Shown here one piece after another: positions 23,046-33,904 of a stretch of 64,000 nucleotides of DNA. Location: positions 45,896,866 through 45,960,865 of the forward strand of contig CM019717.1 of the NCBI GenBank assembly GCA_009760885.1, written 5' to 3'. The stretch is from Achatina immaculata (Eukaryota; Mollusca; Gastropoda; Stylommatophora; Achatinidae). Position 1 is the first letter of the stretch. The number at the start of each line of letters is the position of its first letter. Under the pieces are notes generated by a model. The model did not search any database, was not told where the DNA came from, and saw only the letters and a list, made by a program, of their open reading frames with translations. A program made the translations under genes and the position numbers.

Positions 23046-23600
23046 CGAACATGATATAGTAGTAATGTTGTGGTCAGAGCACGATATAGCAGCAATGCTG
23101 TGGTCAGAGCGTGATATAGTAATAATGTTGTGGTCAGAGCACGATATAGCAGCAATGTTGTGGTCAGAGCGTGATATAGTAGTAATGTTGTAGTCAGAGC
23201 GTGATATAGTAGTAATGTTGTGGTCAGAGCGTGATATAGTAGTAATGTTGTGGTCAGAGCGTGATATAGTAGTAATGTTGTGGTCAGAGCACGATATAGC
23301 AGCAATGCTGTGGTCAGAGCGTGATATACTAGTAATGTTGTGGTCAGAGCGTGATATAGCAGTAATGTTGTGGTCAGAGCACGATATAGCAGCAATGCTG
23401 TGGTCAGAGCGTGATATAGTAATAATGTTGTGGTCAGAGCACGATATAGCAGCAATGTTGTGGTCAGAGCGTGATATAGCAGTAATGTTGTGGTCAGAGC
23501 GTGATATAGTAGCAATGTTGTGGTCAGAGCGTGATATAGCAGCAATGTTGTGGTCAGAGCGTGATACAGCAGTAATGTTGTGGTAAGAGCATGATATAGC
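23046..23600. repeat. 30-bp minisatellite, about 18 units
   Basis: Unit TGGTCAGAGCRYGATATAGC plus AGTAATGTTG. Two co-varying spellings occur (CACGATATAGCAGC-AATG versus CGTGATATAGTAGT-AATG), and the order of variants repeats at 300 bp (for example 23081-23170 equals 23381-23470), a 10-unit higher-order repeat. The 30-bp period keeps frames open on both strands (up to ~250 codons), but the sequence is plainly tandem DNA and there is no sign of a real protein. Confidence 0.96.
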
Positions 23601-24363
23601 AGTTCTGATTGCTAAAAGTGAAGGGGAGCTACAGGCTTTTCTGGACATCGTGGTTCGTGAAAGTAAAAGTAAAATTCTCAGCCTGAATAAAAAGAAGACT
23701 GAAGTGATGGTCATCTCAAAGAAAAGAATACCACCAAAATGTAGCACTACCATCGATGGCACAGAACTGAAACAAGTTGATAGATTCAAGTACTTAGGAA
23801 CAATTTAACAGCTGATGGGAAATGTCACAACGAAATAAAAAGCAGACGTGCTCAGGCCAAGTCAGCATTCCAGAAAATGAGAAACATCTTGTGCAACAGA
23901 TCCACATCATTGGAAACAAGATTACGAGTACTTAAATGTTACATAGAGCCAATTTTTTTATGGATGTGAAGCATGGTCTATGAATAAGAGAGTACAGAGA
24001 GAGAAGGAGGCCATGGAAATGTGGTTCATAAGAAGGATGTTGAAGGTACCATGGACAGCTAAGAAAACCAACGAAGAAGTCTTAAGAGAGCCCGGAGTTA
24101 AAAAGCCAATTACAGCAAAGATCAGCTGCAGACAAGCGAGATTTGTAGGACATTTTCAGAGAAGAGGAAAATTGGAACACATTGTGGCAACTGGAAAAAT
24201 TGAGAGAAGAAAAGACAGAGGAAGAGAGAGAGAGAAGTTACTGGATGGGCTGTCAGTGTGGCTAGGAAGAAGGTCACCGGCGGATCTCATAATCAAGTCT
24301 AAAGACAGGGAATTGTGGAGAGAAATGATCACCTACGCCACGCGGCACGGCACTTGATTGATT
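23588..24363 (+). mobile_element. LINE family B 3' fragment inside duplication copy 1
   Basis: Frames read DIAVLIAKSEGELQAFLD (equivalent to the residues after YADD, with the first Asp replaced by His), KKTEVMVISKKRIPPK, MWFIRRMLKVPWTAKKTNEE, RQARFVGHFQRRG and KDRELWREMITYATRHGT, followed by a TTGATTGATTG tail. The same block order is seen at 12.3-13.2 kb. Frameshifts occur near 23805 and 23955. The 125-codon terminal piece (23980-24357) is open. Confidence 0.88.
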
Positions 24364-24367
24364 GATT

Positions 24368-24535
24368 GTTATGGTCAGAGCATGATATAGCAGTAATGTT
24401 GTGGTCAGAGGATAATGCAGCAGTAAGGTTGTGGTCAGAGCATGATACAGCAGTAATTTTGTGGTCAGAGCATGATCCAGCAGTAATGTTGTGGCCAGGG
24501 CATGATACAGCAGTAATGTTGTGGCCAGGGCATGA
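24368..24535. repeat. 30-bp-type repeats downstream of LINE, copy 1
   Basis: About 5-6 degenerate units (TGGTCAGAGCATGATACAGC, AGTAATGTTG) related to the array upstream of the LINE. The LINE therefore sits inside, or next to, the same satellite. Confidence 0.85.
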
Positions 24536-25050
24536 TAGTTAGGCTATGATATTTTGCATCGTTCGGCCCGGCACACCTGGCTTATCGTTAGGACCCGTTT
24601 TGCCCTCAGTCCTCCTCACTCTGTCAGACCATTGTCTGTCACCAGATGCACCACTCGGATGCAGAATAGGATCTTGGGTAGATGTGGTTGGTTGACTCTG
24701 GAGCTGGCAAATAGCTATGGTTGACTGACCACTGGGTTATTCAGTTTGATTTCTGCTTATTCGGCACCCCGCTGACCGGGCTTTAGTAAGGAGACTGTCT
24801 GTGATGTCACATTTCGTAAATTGGTGTAGTTTATGGTGCTATTCGTTTTGTTTGGTTTTGCAGTTGTGGCTTAGCTCACGTATTGTGAGAACGTTAAGTC
24901 CAAAATGAGTTAATGAGACAAAATTTCTAATTTGCAGTGGACGGTTTTCGTGATATCATCCAGTAATTATAAATGCGAAGATCTGGCTGGGGCTGTGGTG
25001 ACAATCTTGAAAACTGGCGCTCGGGCTAAGATATTTATAGCTAATACTTT
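24536..25050. other. Spacer of duplicated unit, copy 1
   Basis: About 515 bp, single-copy-looking apart from its duplicate at about 26502-27010. It has a pyrimidine-rich stretch ending TTTTGCAG (24850-24862) that resembles a splice acceptor, but there is no supporting exon. No gene recognised. Confidence 0.5.
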
Positions 25051-25298
25051 GGCGAGGATCTTGATTGCTAGCTTTGGCGAGGATCTTGATTGCCAGCTTT
25101 GGCGAGGATCTTGATTGCCAGCTTTGGCGAAGATCTTGATTGCCAGCTTTGGCGAGGATCTTGATTGCCAGATTTGGCGAGGATCTTGATTGCCAGCTTT
25201 GGCGAGGATCTTGATTGCCAGCTTTGGCGAAGATCTTGATTGCCAGCTTTGGCGAAGATCTTGATTGCCAGCTTTGGCGAGGATCTTGATTGCCAGCT
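25051..25298. repeat. 25-bp minisatellite, about 10 units, copy 1
   Basis: Unit TTTGGCGAGGATCTTGATTG plus CCAGC, with GAGG/GAAG variants. The second duplicate has fewer units (7-8). Confidence 0.95.
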
Positions 25299-25552
25299 AA
25301 GTGCCATTTTTGTGTGTACTTGTTTCCTTACTTCCGTTGTCCTCGACAAAAGGACATACGGCTGAAATATTGGTTTGTTGCCTTCTCGTTTTTCTACGGT
25401 GCTTTTCTCATCACCTTTACTGCTTTCTTTTTGTGTCCGTAAAAATGCCCTGTATACCTCAGACCACGATATAGCAGCAATGTTGTGGTCAGAGCGTGAT
25501 ATAGCAGCAATGTTGTGGTCAGAGCGTGATACAGCAGTAATGTTGTGGTAAG

Positions 25553-26328
25553 AGCATGATATAGCAGTTCTGATTGCTAAAAGTGAAGGGGAGCTACAGG
25601 CTTTTCTGGACATCGTGGTTCGTGAAAGTAAAAGTAAAATTCTCAGCCTGAATAAAAAGAAGACTGAAGTGATGGTCATCTCAAAGAAAAGAATACCACC
25701 AAAATGTAGCACTACCATCGATGGCACAGAACTGAAACAAGTTGATAGATTCAAGTACTTAGGAACAATTTAACAGCTGATGGGAAATGTCACAACGAAA
25801 TAAAAAGCAGACGTGCTCAGGCCAAGTCAGCATTCCAGAAAATGAGAAACATCTTGTGCAACAGATCCACATCATTGGAAACAAGATTACGAGTACTTAA
25901 ATGTTACATAGAGCCAATTTTTTTATGGATGTGAAGCATGGTCTATGAATAAGAGAGTACAGAGAGAGAAGGAGGCCATGGAAATGTGGTTCATAAGAAG
26001 GATGTTGAAGGTACCATGGACAGCTAAGAAAACCAACGAAGAAGTCTTAAGAGAGCCCGGAGTTAAAAAGCCAATTACAGCAAAGATCAGCTGCAGACAA
26101 GCGAGATTTGTAGGACATTTTCAGAGAAGAGGAAAATTGGAACACATTGTGGCAACTGGAAAAATTGAGAGAAGAAAAGACAGAGGAAGAGAGAGAGAGA
26201 AGTTACTGGATGGGCTGTCAGTGTGGCTAGGAAGAAGGTCACCGGCGGATCTCATAATCAAGTCTAAAGACAGGGAATTGTGGAGAGAAATGATCACCTA
26301 CGCCACGCGGCACGGCACTTGATTGATT
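25553..26328 (+). mobile_element. LINE family B fragment inside duplication copy 2
   Basis: Near-identical to the copy at 23588-24363, including the same frameshifts and the same TTGATTGATTG tail, so the decay predates the duplication. Confidence 0.9.
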
Positions 26329-26335
26329 GATTGTT

Positions 26336-26505
26336 ATGGTCAGAGCATGATATAGCAGTAATGTTGTGGTCAGAGGATAATGCAGCAGTAAGGTTGTGGT
26401 CAGAGCATGATACAGCAGTAATTTATGTGGTCAGAGCATGATCCAGCAGTAATGTTGTGGCCAGGGCATGATACAGCAGTAATGTTGTGGCCAGGGCATG
26501 ATAGT
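26336..26505. repeat. 30-bp-type repeats downstream of LINE, copy 2
   Basis: Same degenerate units as in copy 1, with a 1-bp insertion near 26423. Confidence 0.85.
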
Positions 26506-27012
26506 TAGGCTATGATATTTTGCATCGTTCGGCCCGGCACACCTGGCTTATCGTTAGGACCCGTTTTGCCCTCAGTCCTCCTCACTCTGTCAGACCATTG
26601 TCTGTCACCAGATGCACCACTCGGATGCAGAACAGGATCTTGGGTAGATGTGGTTGGTTGACTCTGGAGCTGGCAAATAGCTATGGTTGACTGACCACTG
26701 GGTTATTCAGTTTGATTTCTGCTTATTCGGCACCCCGCTGACCAGGCTGTAGTAAGGAGACTGTCTGTGATGTCACATTTCGTAACTTGGTGTGGTTTGT
26801 CGTGCTATTCGTTTTGTTTGGTTTTGCAGTTGTGGCTTAGCTCACGTATTGTGAGAACGTTAAGTCCAAAATGAGTTAATGAGACAAAATTTCTAATTTG
26901 CAGTGGACGGTTTTCGTGATATCATCCAGTAATTATAAATGCGAAGATCTGGCTGGGGCTGTGGTGAAAATCTTGAAAACTGGCGCTCGGGCTAAGATAT
27001 TTATAGCTAATA

Positions 27013-27190
27013 CTTTGGCGAGGATCTTGATTGCCAGCTTTGGCGAGGATCTTGATTGCCAGCTTTGGCGAAGATCTTGATTGCCAGCTTTGGCGAGGAT
27101 CTTGATTGCCAGCTTTGGCGAAGATCTTGATTGCCAGCTTTGGCGAGGATCTTGATTGCCAGATTTGGCGAGGATCTTGATTGCCAGCTA
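27013..27190. repeat. 25-bp minisatellite, 7-8 units, copy 2
   Basis: The same 25-bp unit as at 25051-25298, with fewer copies. The ORFs over it are translation of the repeat. Confidence 0.93.
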
Positions 27191-27355
27191 AGTGCCATTT
27201 TTGTGTGTACTTGTTTCCTTACTTCCGTTGTCCTCGACAAAAGGACATACGGCTGAAATATTGGTTTGTTGCCTTCTCGTTTTTCTACGGTGCTTTTCTC
27301 ATCACCTTTACTGCTTTCTTTTTGTGTCCGTAAAAATGCCCTGTATACCTCTGAC

Positions 27356-27840
27356 TGCCGTGTTAAAAAAGGAAGATATAACAGTATTTTTTGGAGATTC
27401 CTTCACAGGTTTCACAGAGGGCAAAGTTAATAGAAAACATGTTTGTATTAGGTTTTATCATTTATAATATGCGATCGATGATTTCAATGAGTCGGTGCAG
27501 TAATATTCACACTTATGTGAGAATCTTCACTTCTCCGAGAAAGGATTTCCCCCCACCCCTCTTTTTGATATTTATCGTCATTTCATTTACGTGAAAGTGT
27601 CTGAACTCTATCACTTCCCTCTCCTGGTTGAGGTTTTTTTTAAAACAAATAAAATGTCTTACGTCATTTATTTTACTTACTATCTTTTTTTAAAAATTTT
27701 GGTGGGAAAGAGTAGGAGTGTCTGCTTTCAGTTTGTGGCACATGAGGCTAGAGGTGCTTTCTCTAGAATGTCAGGACGTCACATTTACTTCCTTTTTATA
27801 ATCCAACCATATTATTTTATGTCCTCTTAAATGCTTAATT
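27356..27840. other. No gene recognised
   Basis: AT-rich, with short open frames and no motif. Confidence 0.5.
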
Positions 27841-27846
27841 TCATCT

Positions 27847-27912
27847 TTCTTTCTTTCTTTCTTTCTTTCCTTTTCTTTCTTTCTTTCCTTTTCTTTCTTT
27901 CTTTCTTTCTTT
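27847..27912. repeat. (CTTT)n microsatellite
   Basis: About 15 CTTT units with CCTTTT interruptions. Confidence 0.97.
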
Positions 27913-28595
27913 GTCTGTCAGTCTCATTTAGAAGTGAGCCTCAGAAAGCCTTGACGAAACGAAATTCATCTAATTTTTTTTTTTTTCAAAAGGCATCTGT
28001 ACAGAAGCGAAATGTGACCCTGAATTGACAAATACCAGCGACATTCAATATGTGAAGTGTCTGCACTTTATACCCACATCAGGGAAGCCGGTATCGATTT
28101 CGTTTTCAAGACCAAATAAATTTTAACTCCCTTCATTCTGATCAGATCAAAATGCGGAAATCGGTTATCGGTGCGACTGCCGTGAAGTGAAGTCCATAGG
28201 AATATGCTGGTCTCACGTAGGGGTCACGGGGATATATCTGTCGTTGATGTTCAGAATGCTCTGCGCTTCAAGTCAGTGATCATGTAGGCGTTTTTTCGTG
28301 ATAAATAACTGGAGCAGGACCGTTTGAGATGGTGGCAAGAAATCCCGGAAGAAGACGGGCAGAGAAAAGTTGTGTAGAAGAGACAGGCAAGAATGCGATG
28401 TAATTTGAGCGTCAAAGTTTGTGGTCGGAACGAGGCTTGTACACCCTGAAGTAGCGAAGTCGATGCTATACACAGTATTTACCTGAGAGGTGGGTCTTAC
28501 ATGAGTGAACAAATCTTATCGGGAACACATAGTCAATGTGGATTAAGTCCGAGAGTGAGAGTAGAGTCGTAAGGTACATAACGATTCTGATACAT
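27913..28595. other. No gene recognised
   Basis: Unremarkable AT-rich sequence. The frame at 28273-28512 (minus) has no recognised motif. Confidence 0.5.
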
Positions 28596-28606
28596 ACGTC
28601 CTGGGT

Positions 28607-29005
28607 TAGAGACTTCGGTCATACGTCCTGGTATAGAGACTCCAGTCATACGTCCTGGGATAGAGACTCTGGTCATACGTCCTGGGATAGAGACTCCAGT
28701 CATACGTCCTGGGATAGAGACTTCGGTCATACGTCCTGGTATAGAGACTTCGGTCATACGTCCTGGGATAGAGACTCCAGTCATACGTCCTGGGATAGAG
28801 ACTCTGGTCATACGTCCTGGGATAAAGACTCCGGTCATACGTCCTGGGATAGAGACTTCAGTCATACGACCTGGGATAGAGACTCTGGTCATACGTCCTG
28901 GGATAGAGACTCTGGTCATACATCCTGGGATAGAGACTCCGGTCATACGTCCTGGGATAAAGACTCTGGTCATACGTCCTGGGATAGAGACTTCAGTCAT
29001 ACATT
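28607..29005. repeat. 27-bp minisatellite, about 15 units
   Basis: Unit CATACGTCCTGGGATAGAGA plus CTCYGGT, with few variants. The 27-bp period leaves both strands open (172 plus and 164 minus codons), giving repeat peptides such as HTSWDRDSG. No start context or composition supports a real gene. Confidence 0.96.
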
Positions 29006-29273
29006 TCACACAAAAGAAGCGTCTCAATCCTGGGTGAGTAGGTTTCCAGAGTGATACGATATAATACTCTCAGTGTGCTACCCACATCGATTCTCTCCAT
29101 AAAGTCTGGAATGTCCGGCGGACGACTCACGTATTGAAAGGATCAGCGTACGGACGTAAACTGGATGTCCTTACTGAGCCTGTGTTACCGGTTTGAGTTG
29201 CTTGAATTTAAATTTCGATTTGATACTATTCAGAGCCTATACCTTGACTTGGGTGTAGTTTTATCTGGTGGAG

Positions 29274-29294
29274 TGTGTGTGTGTGTGTGTGTGT
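29274..29294. repeat. (GT)n microsatellite next to an AATAAAGATCAATC motif
   Basis: A short GT run followed by GAATAAAGATCAATC, which resembles the 3' end of the CR1-like LINE at 22640-22665. It may be a vestigial 3' end. Confidence 0.6.
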
Positions 29295-29884
29295 GAATAA
29301 AGATCAATCTAGTGAGGAAGAAACACGTGCGTCATCTCTTGGGGGTCGTTCAACATCGAACCGACGACGGGATCTAGGATAAAATAGTCTTACTCTGTAG
29401 TACATGTAGCAGGCATTCCAATGTTCATTACACAACGTTTCTACCACGGGTACATAACGATAACTATAAGAGACTACTTTTAACTTTCTTCTTTTCCTGG
29501 AGTTAGTTCATTAATTAAACCATGGCTTTACCTATTTCAATTATGCCTCAGCGGACTAGATGGGCGCAAATGGTATAAACAAATCCATATCTGGCAGCAT
29601 CAGACTTTCTTGACAACGAACTCAAATAAGGGACGACCTCAGAAGTGACATCATCATTTTCCAGGAAGCGGTTTTTTTAGAAAAAAATTTGCATGACAGA
29701 ACTGTTAAGCACACACAGCTGTAATACTACAAGCCACGAATGTTTATTTTAGTTACATTTTCTTACATTTTCAAGGATAGTTTCCATGGCTGTTTGTTAT
29801 TGATATCAATATTCTGTGACTGCCATAGTTGTAAGTTTAATTGTCCAAATATGGACTGCAGCGTTTACTTTTTAAGAATTTAAA

Positions 29885-30145
29885 AAAGGTAAAATTTCCA
29901 CTTCCATGTCACTAAGGTATAGTGGGATTACGGCTGTAGGCCCGTATTTCCAAGACCTTCAGCACATGAAAGTGTGACGTGGTCAGTATCACGGCTGGCC
30001 GCAACTTAGTTCCCTGATTTCTCTGATACTAATTTTTTTAGTTGCTGGGTGGGTCTCGGGGCTTCTTGTGTGTGGGGTAGCAGAGAAGATCCACACTGCT
30101 GGGACTTGAACCGGTACCACCGAAGCTTGTCCTCTTAAATTACAA
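29885..30145 (-). mobile_element. tRNA-derived SINE, antisense, partly truncated head
   Basis: On the minus strand it runs GGTACCGGTTCAAGTCCCAG with box B (GGTTCAAGTCC; reverse complement at 30102-30112), then CACACACAAGAAGCCCCGAG and the same 3' body as the other copies, ending at the GGTAAAATTTCC-type tail (29885-29900). The box A end is degenerate. Pol III internal promoter remnants are the evidence for tRNA ancestry. Confidence 0.78.
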
Positions 30146-31510
30146 ACTCAAGTTCCCGTCAGCCGCAGGCTGTGACGCTTTGAGGACTGGGTGAAGTTAC
30201 AGTGGTTGACTGAAATCCCGAAGTGGACCCAAGAAGAAGACTTCTTAGCAAGCTCCTCTGCCTTAAGGAGCACTTTAATCCCTTTGAGCCAGAGTGAAGA
30301 TGTGTGACAGAAGGGTCTTGGACAGTTCTGGTATGCTGCAGTCTCCAACACTTCTGAAAATCCCCACCCAACAAAGAATTTTTTTCAAAAATCGCCGGGT
30401 TAAAAAGTTAAGAATTTTGTTATCTCTATTAGTCTTTAGTCTTTCGAAGTTAAAATCGTAACACCATCATTTCTTTTCACGTCACTTCATCTTTCTACGG
30501 GCCGACTCTCGTTTACATCCACCTGAACACTTGGATTCTTGTTACTTCCGTCAGCCCCGTTCGGGAGGATAAAATGGGTTCATCATTAGAGAACCATTAG
30601 CCTCATTAGAGGAAAGAAATGGTAACTTTAGGATGTGACAGTTTCCTGGCCGATGTCGGAAGAAGTTAGTTTGTTGTGACTTTACCCGAGACCAGCGCCT
30701 TTCAAATTATATTTTACATAGGATTTACACAGGATAGGCAAAATATCAATACATAGCGTCAACAATGTATTAGCGTGGAATCCGTGTATCTTCCAGCACT
30801 AAAATGCGCCCCCCACCCCTCGTTCATTCTCTGTGATTTTGACAAAAATCCCATGATTTCTATGACCTGAGTTGTGCCAAATATCCTACTGTGTCCGCCA
30901 TTCACCGACGTCCGTGTGTGTGTGTAGGTGCGCGATGAAACCCAGAGTTTCTCTCCGTGTAGGTGTTTAGAGGCCGCTTTACATCATCACAGGGTATCGA
31001 GTGCCCATTCATGTACCTGGGCCGATTGGAGGGTTGTGGGTGAGACTCGATACCATGTCTCCTGCCCGAGACTGATTGAGGAACAGCGTCACTACTAATT
31101 TGGTCAACCCTAACCTCACTTTAAAATATAACATTCAATGTGCATTTTAGAAAATAAAATATTCAAGAAAATATATAAACTGATTTAAACACTTGAAAAA
31201 AAAACCCACCAGAACTAAATTTATCTGACCACGGTAAGAATATAAATGACATAGTGCTCTCTATGAAGACAATTCGCTGGCGTTTTTGTTTTGTTTTGTT
31301 TTTGTGTGCTGCTGTTTTTGTATCTGTCTACAACAGCCAACTCGAAGCTGGCTCTTGGCGCCGTATGAAGATCTTTGAACCCAGGATTCACCTGGGGCAT
31401 GCGGTAAGCTTAGGTGGCTTTCAGTAATGTTCACAGGGTGACCTGGAGAGTAAGACTTCCCAGTGACTCATAAACATAGGAAATTTGTTGATCTTTAGCC
31501 GGTTGACCAG
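30146..31510. other. No gene recognised
   Basis: AT-rich single-copy-looking DNA. A mild CA/GT tract (30904-30930) and poly-A runs are present. No motif. Confidence 0.5.
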
Positions 31511-31517
31511 GGTGTGA

Positions 31518-32268
31518 TGCAACATCAGCCTGATTACATGGAGCATTGCTGTAACATCAGCCTGATTACATGGAGCATTGCTGTAACATCAGCCTGATTA
31601 CATGGAGCATTGCTGTAACATCAGCCTGATTACATGGAGCATTGCTGTAACATCAGCCTGATTACATGGAGCATTGCTGTAACATCAGCCTGATTACATG
31701 GAGCATTGCTGTAACATCAGCCTGATTACACGAAACAGTGCTGTAACATCAGGCTGATTACACAGAGCATTGCTGTAACATCAGCCTGATTACATGGAGC
31801 ATTGCTGTAACATCAGGCTAATTACATGGAGCATTGCTGTATCATCAGGCTGATTACATGGAGCAGTGCTGTAACATCAGGCTGATTACATAGAGCATTG
31901 CTGTAACATCAGGCTGATTACATAGAGCATTGCTGTAACATCAGGCTGATTACACAGAGCATTGCTGTAACATCAGGCTGATTACATAGAGCATTGCTGT
32001 AACATCAGGCTGATTACATAGAGCATTGCTGTAACATCAGGCTGATTACATAGAGCATTGCTGTAACATCAGGCTGATTACATAGAGCATTGCTGTAACA
32101 TCAGGCTGATTACACAGAGCATTGCTGTAACATCAGGCTGATTACATAGAGCATTGCTGTAACATCAGGCTAATTACATAGAGCAGTGCTGTATCATCAG
32201 GCTGATTACATAGAGCAGTGCTGTATCATCTGGCTGATTACATGGAGCTGCGCTGTAACATCAGTTCT
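31518..32268. repeat. 32-bp minisatellite, about 23 units
   Basis: Unit GCATTGCTGTAACATCAGSC plus TGATTACATRGA. The first block (to about 31720) uses CAGCC/CATGGAGC, then an abrupt shift to CAGGC/CATAGAGC with CACAGAGC variants. Thus two homogenised blocks lie within one array. The 32-bp period means no frame stays open. Confidence 0.96.
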
Positions 32269-32289
32269 TGAAGATAGTATACAACAGTG

Positions 32290-32900
32290 TCATTTCTCCG
32301 AATTACAGTTTTCGCGTATCTGAACTTACAACCACAGGGCGTACCATTGCTGGGGCGCCTGACAGTGTGAAAATCACAAGCTTGTAGATGACAGCTTCGT
32401 GAACTAAATTCCCCACCCATAATTGGCTGAGTTGTGATGCTAGGTGGCAAACAGAATTACTGAGTTTCAGATTATATTTACTTTCCCAGCTTGTTTTCCC
32501 AGAAGACGAAGAGAGCTGAGACGAGTCATTGTAACCTATTCCAAATCGAAGAGACGCCTTAAGACTGACAGAGTCAGTTTTATCATGGAAGATAAAACTG
32601 TAGCATTTCAACATCTGAAGGAGCTGCCTGAACAGTACATCCTGGGATTTCAATCCGCAGGGAAGGAAGAGGGCAGTGTTAGGTGATCTATCAAAGAAGA
32701 GGAAAAAAAAACTAAACTAAACAATATCGTAGTGTTATTTTTATTACCACCACAGAAGTGATTTAAACATTATTTTGCTTCATCTAGCACGTGGGGTCAT
32801 GTTACTTGCTTGCTTGATTCCCTTATGCACGTGGCCATTTGTTGAAGCGACGTTACTTTTTTCGAGCTATACCCTCACAAGATCATTGAATCTGGGCACT
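32290..32900. other. No gene recognised
   Basis: A modest open frame (32444-32686 plus, and 32303-32653 minus) with basic/acidic composition but no recognisable motif. Confidence 0.45.
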
Positions 32901-32919
32901 AGAAACTGAAAATTGACCT

Positions 32920-33115
32920 ACGTGCCTGCGGCGAAGAGACACGGACAGTGCAGTATATTCTAAAGAGGTTCCACTTTAGGGGCAAAAGACCGGACTAGAC
33001 CTCAACTCAATGCGGAGTACGCTGTAAAATGACGCTGAAAACCAAGGAAAAACCGTTGCATGTATGAGAAAGACTGGCATCGATGTCTGAGCTGACGACG
33101 ACGAAGAAGAAGAAT
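32920..33115 (+). mobile_element. Possible LINE 3' fragment with GAC/GAA tail
   Basis: The plus-strand frame LRACGEETRTVQYILKR resembles the CG-EET--Q-IL block at the C-terminus of Jockey/R1/CR1-type LINEs (cysteine plus histidine/isoleucine spacing). It is followed by a GACGACGACGAAGAAGAAG trinucleotide tail (33094-33113), as LINE tails often are. The frame is broken soon after, so low confidence. Confidence 0.4.
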
Positions 33116-33189
33116 GATCTGGGTGGTTAAATTTACGTCCAATGGCGGAAGAAGCAGAGGGAAAAAAAGGAGACAGCAAAACTCTACAT

Positions 33190-33900
33190 TACATACAAAA
33201 GAGGCTAACGGGTACTATTACATTCAAAGAAAGACCAATCTTTTGCAAAACTGGCGCCCTATTAATATCAAGTAAAGACCAAAAGCAAAATGTGGGCCGA
33301 ACACTTCCAAGAAATATTTAATCGACCACGCCCAAAAAGAACTGATAAACCTTGAAACTGACTTAACAGTCCCACAACTAAATATCAGCCTAGATGAAAT
33401 TACATTGAACGAAATTGAAACAGCAGTGAATTTAATGGCTAACAACAAAGCTGCAGGTGAAGATGAAATAACACCTGAAATGTTAAAAGCTATCAATAGT
33501 AGCAACATGAGACAACTACAGAGAATGTTTAATAAAGTTTGGAAAGAAGAAAAGGTCCCTTCTAAATGGAAAATAGGAATCATTGTTAAAATACCAAAAA
33601 AAAGACAACCTTAGGGACTGCAATAATTGGAGAAGAGTATCATCCTTTCAGTTGTGTCAAAAGTATTTTGCAAAGTTATTCTGAATTGACTTAAAGATAT
33701 TGTGGATGCTGAAATGAGAGAAGAACAAACAAGATTTCGAAAAGAGAAAGGCTATCTCAAACATATCTTTACTCTAAGAATAATACTTGAAGAACATATT
33801 GACAAGCAAAAGCCATTTATCCTGAACTTCACAGATTTTAAAAAGGCATTTGATAGCTTTTTGGAATTGCCAAAGAATTCAGAATGAAAAAATTGTGCAC
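33190..33900 (+). mobile_element. LINE family D, 5' segment (linker and early RT), split by insertion
   Basis: The plus-strand frames include a linker with MANNKAAGEDEITPEMLK (about 33435-33490), WKIGIIVKIPKK, QTRFRKEKGYLKHIFTLRII (motif 1/2a; 33735-33790) and FTDFKKAFDS (motif A). They then stop where a 1.8-kb foreign segment begins at about 33905. The element resumes at 35.69 kb with FADD. About 350 bp of RT between motif A and the YADD box is missing. Confidence 0.83.
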
Positions 33901-33904
33901 AGGT

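Larger units (their letters stand above)
23497..25462 (+). repeat. Tandem segmental duplication, copy 1 (~1.97 kb)
   Basis: This block is repeated at a constant offset of about 1965-1966 bp (copy 2: 25463-27355). Its contents in order are the end of the 30-bp array, a LINE family B fragment, more 30-bp-type units (24368-24535), a ~500-bp unique-looking spacer, and a 25-bp minisatellite. Copies differ by a handful of substitutions, a 1-bp indel (24455 versus 26421) and the number of 25-bp units. The duplication is thus recent, or an assembly artefact. Confidence 0.92.
25463..27355 (+). repeat. Tandem segmental duplication, copy 2
   Basis: Contains the same modules as copy 1. The junction is CCTGTATACCTC followed by AGACCACGATATAGC at 25451-25480, whereas copy 2 ends CCTGTATACCTC-TGACTGCC. 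The left edge thus starts inside the 30-bp array, and the junction has only short microhomology. Confidence 0.92.

Noticed and set aside
23025..23789. Long open frames (204 and 254 codons) over the 30-bp array
   Set aside because: The 30-bp period keeps frames open; peptides are pure repeats (DHNITAISRS) and both strands are open.
28533..29054. 164- and 172-codon ORFs
   Set aside because: Direct consequence of a 27-bp repeat unit; repeat peptides on both strands.
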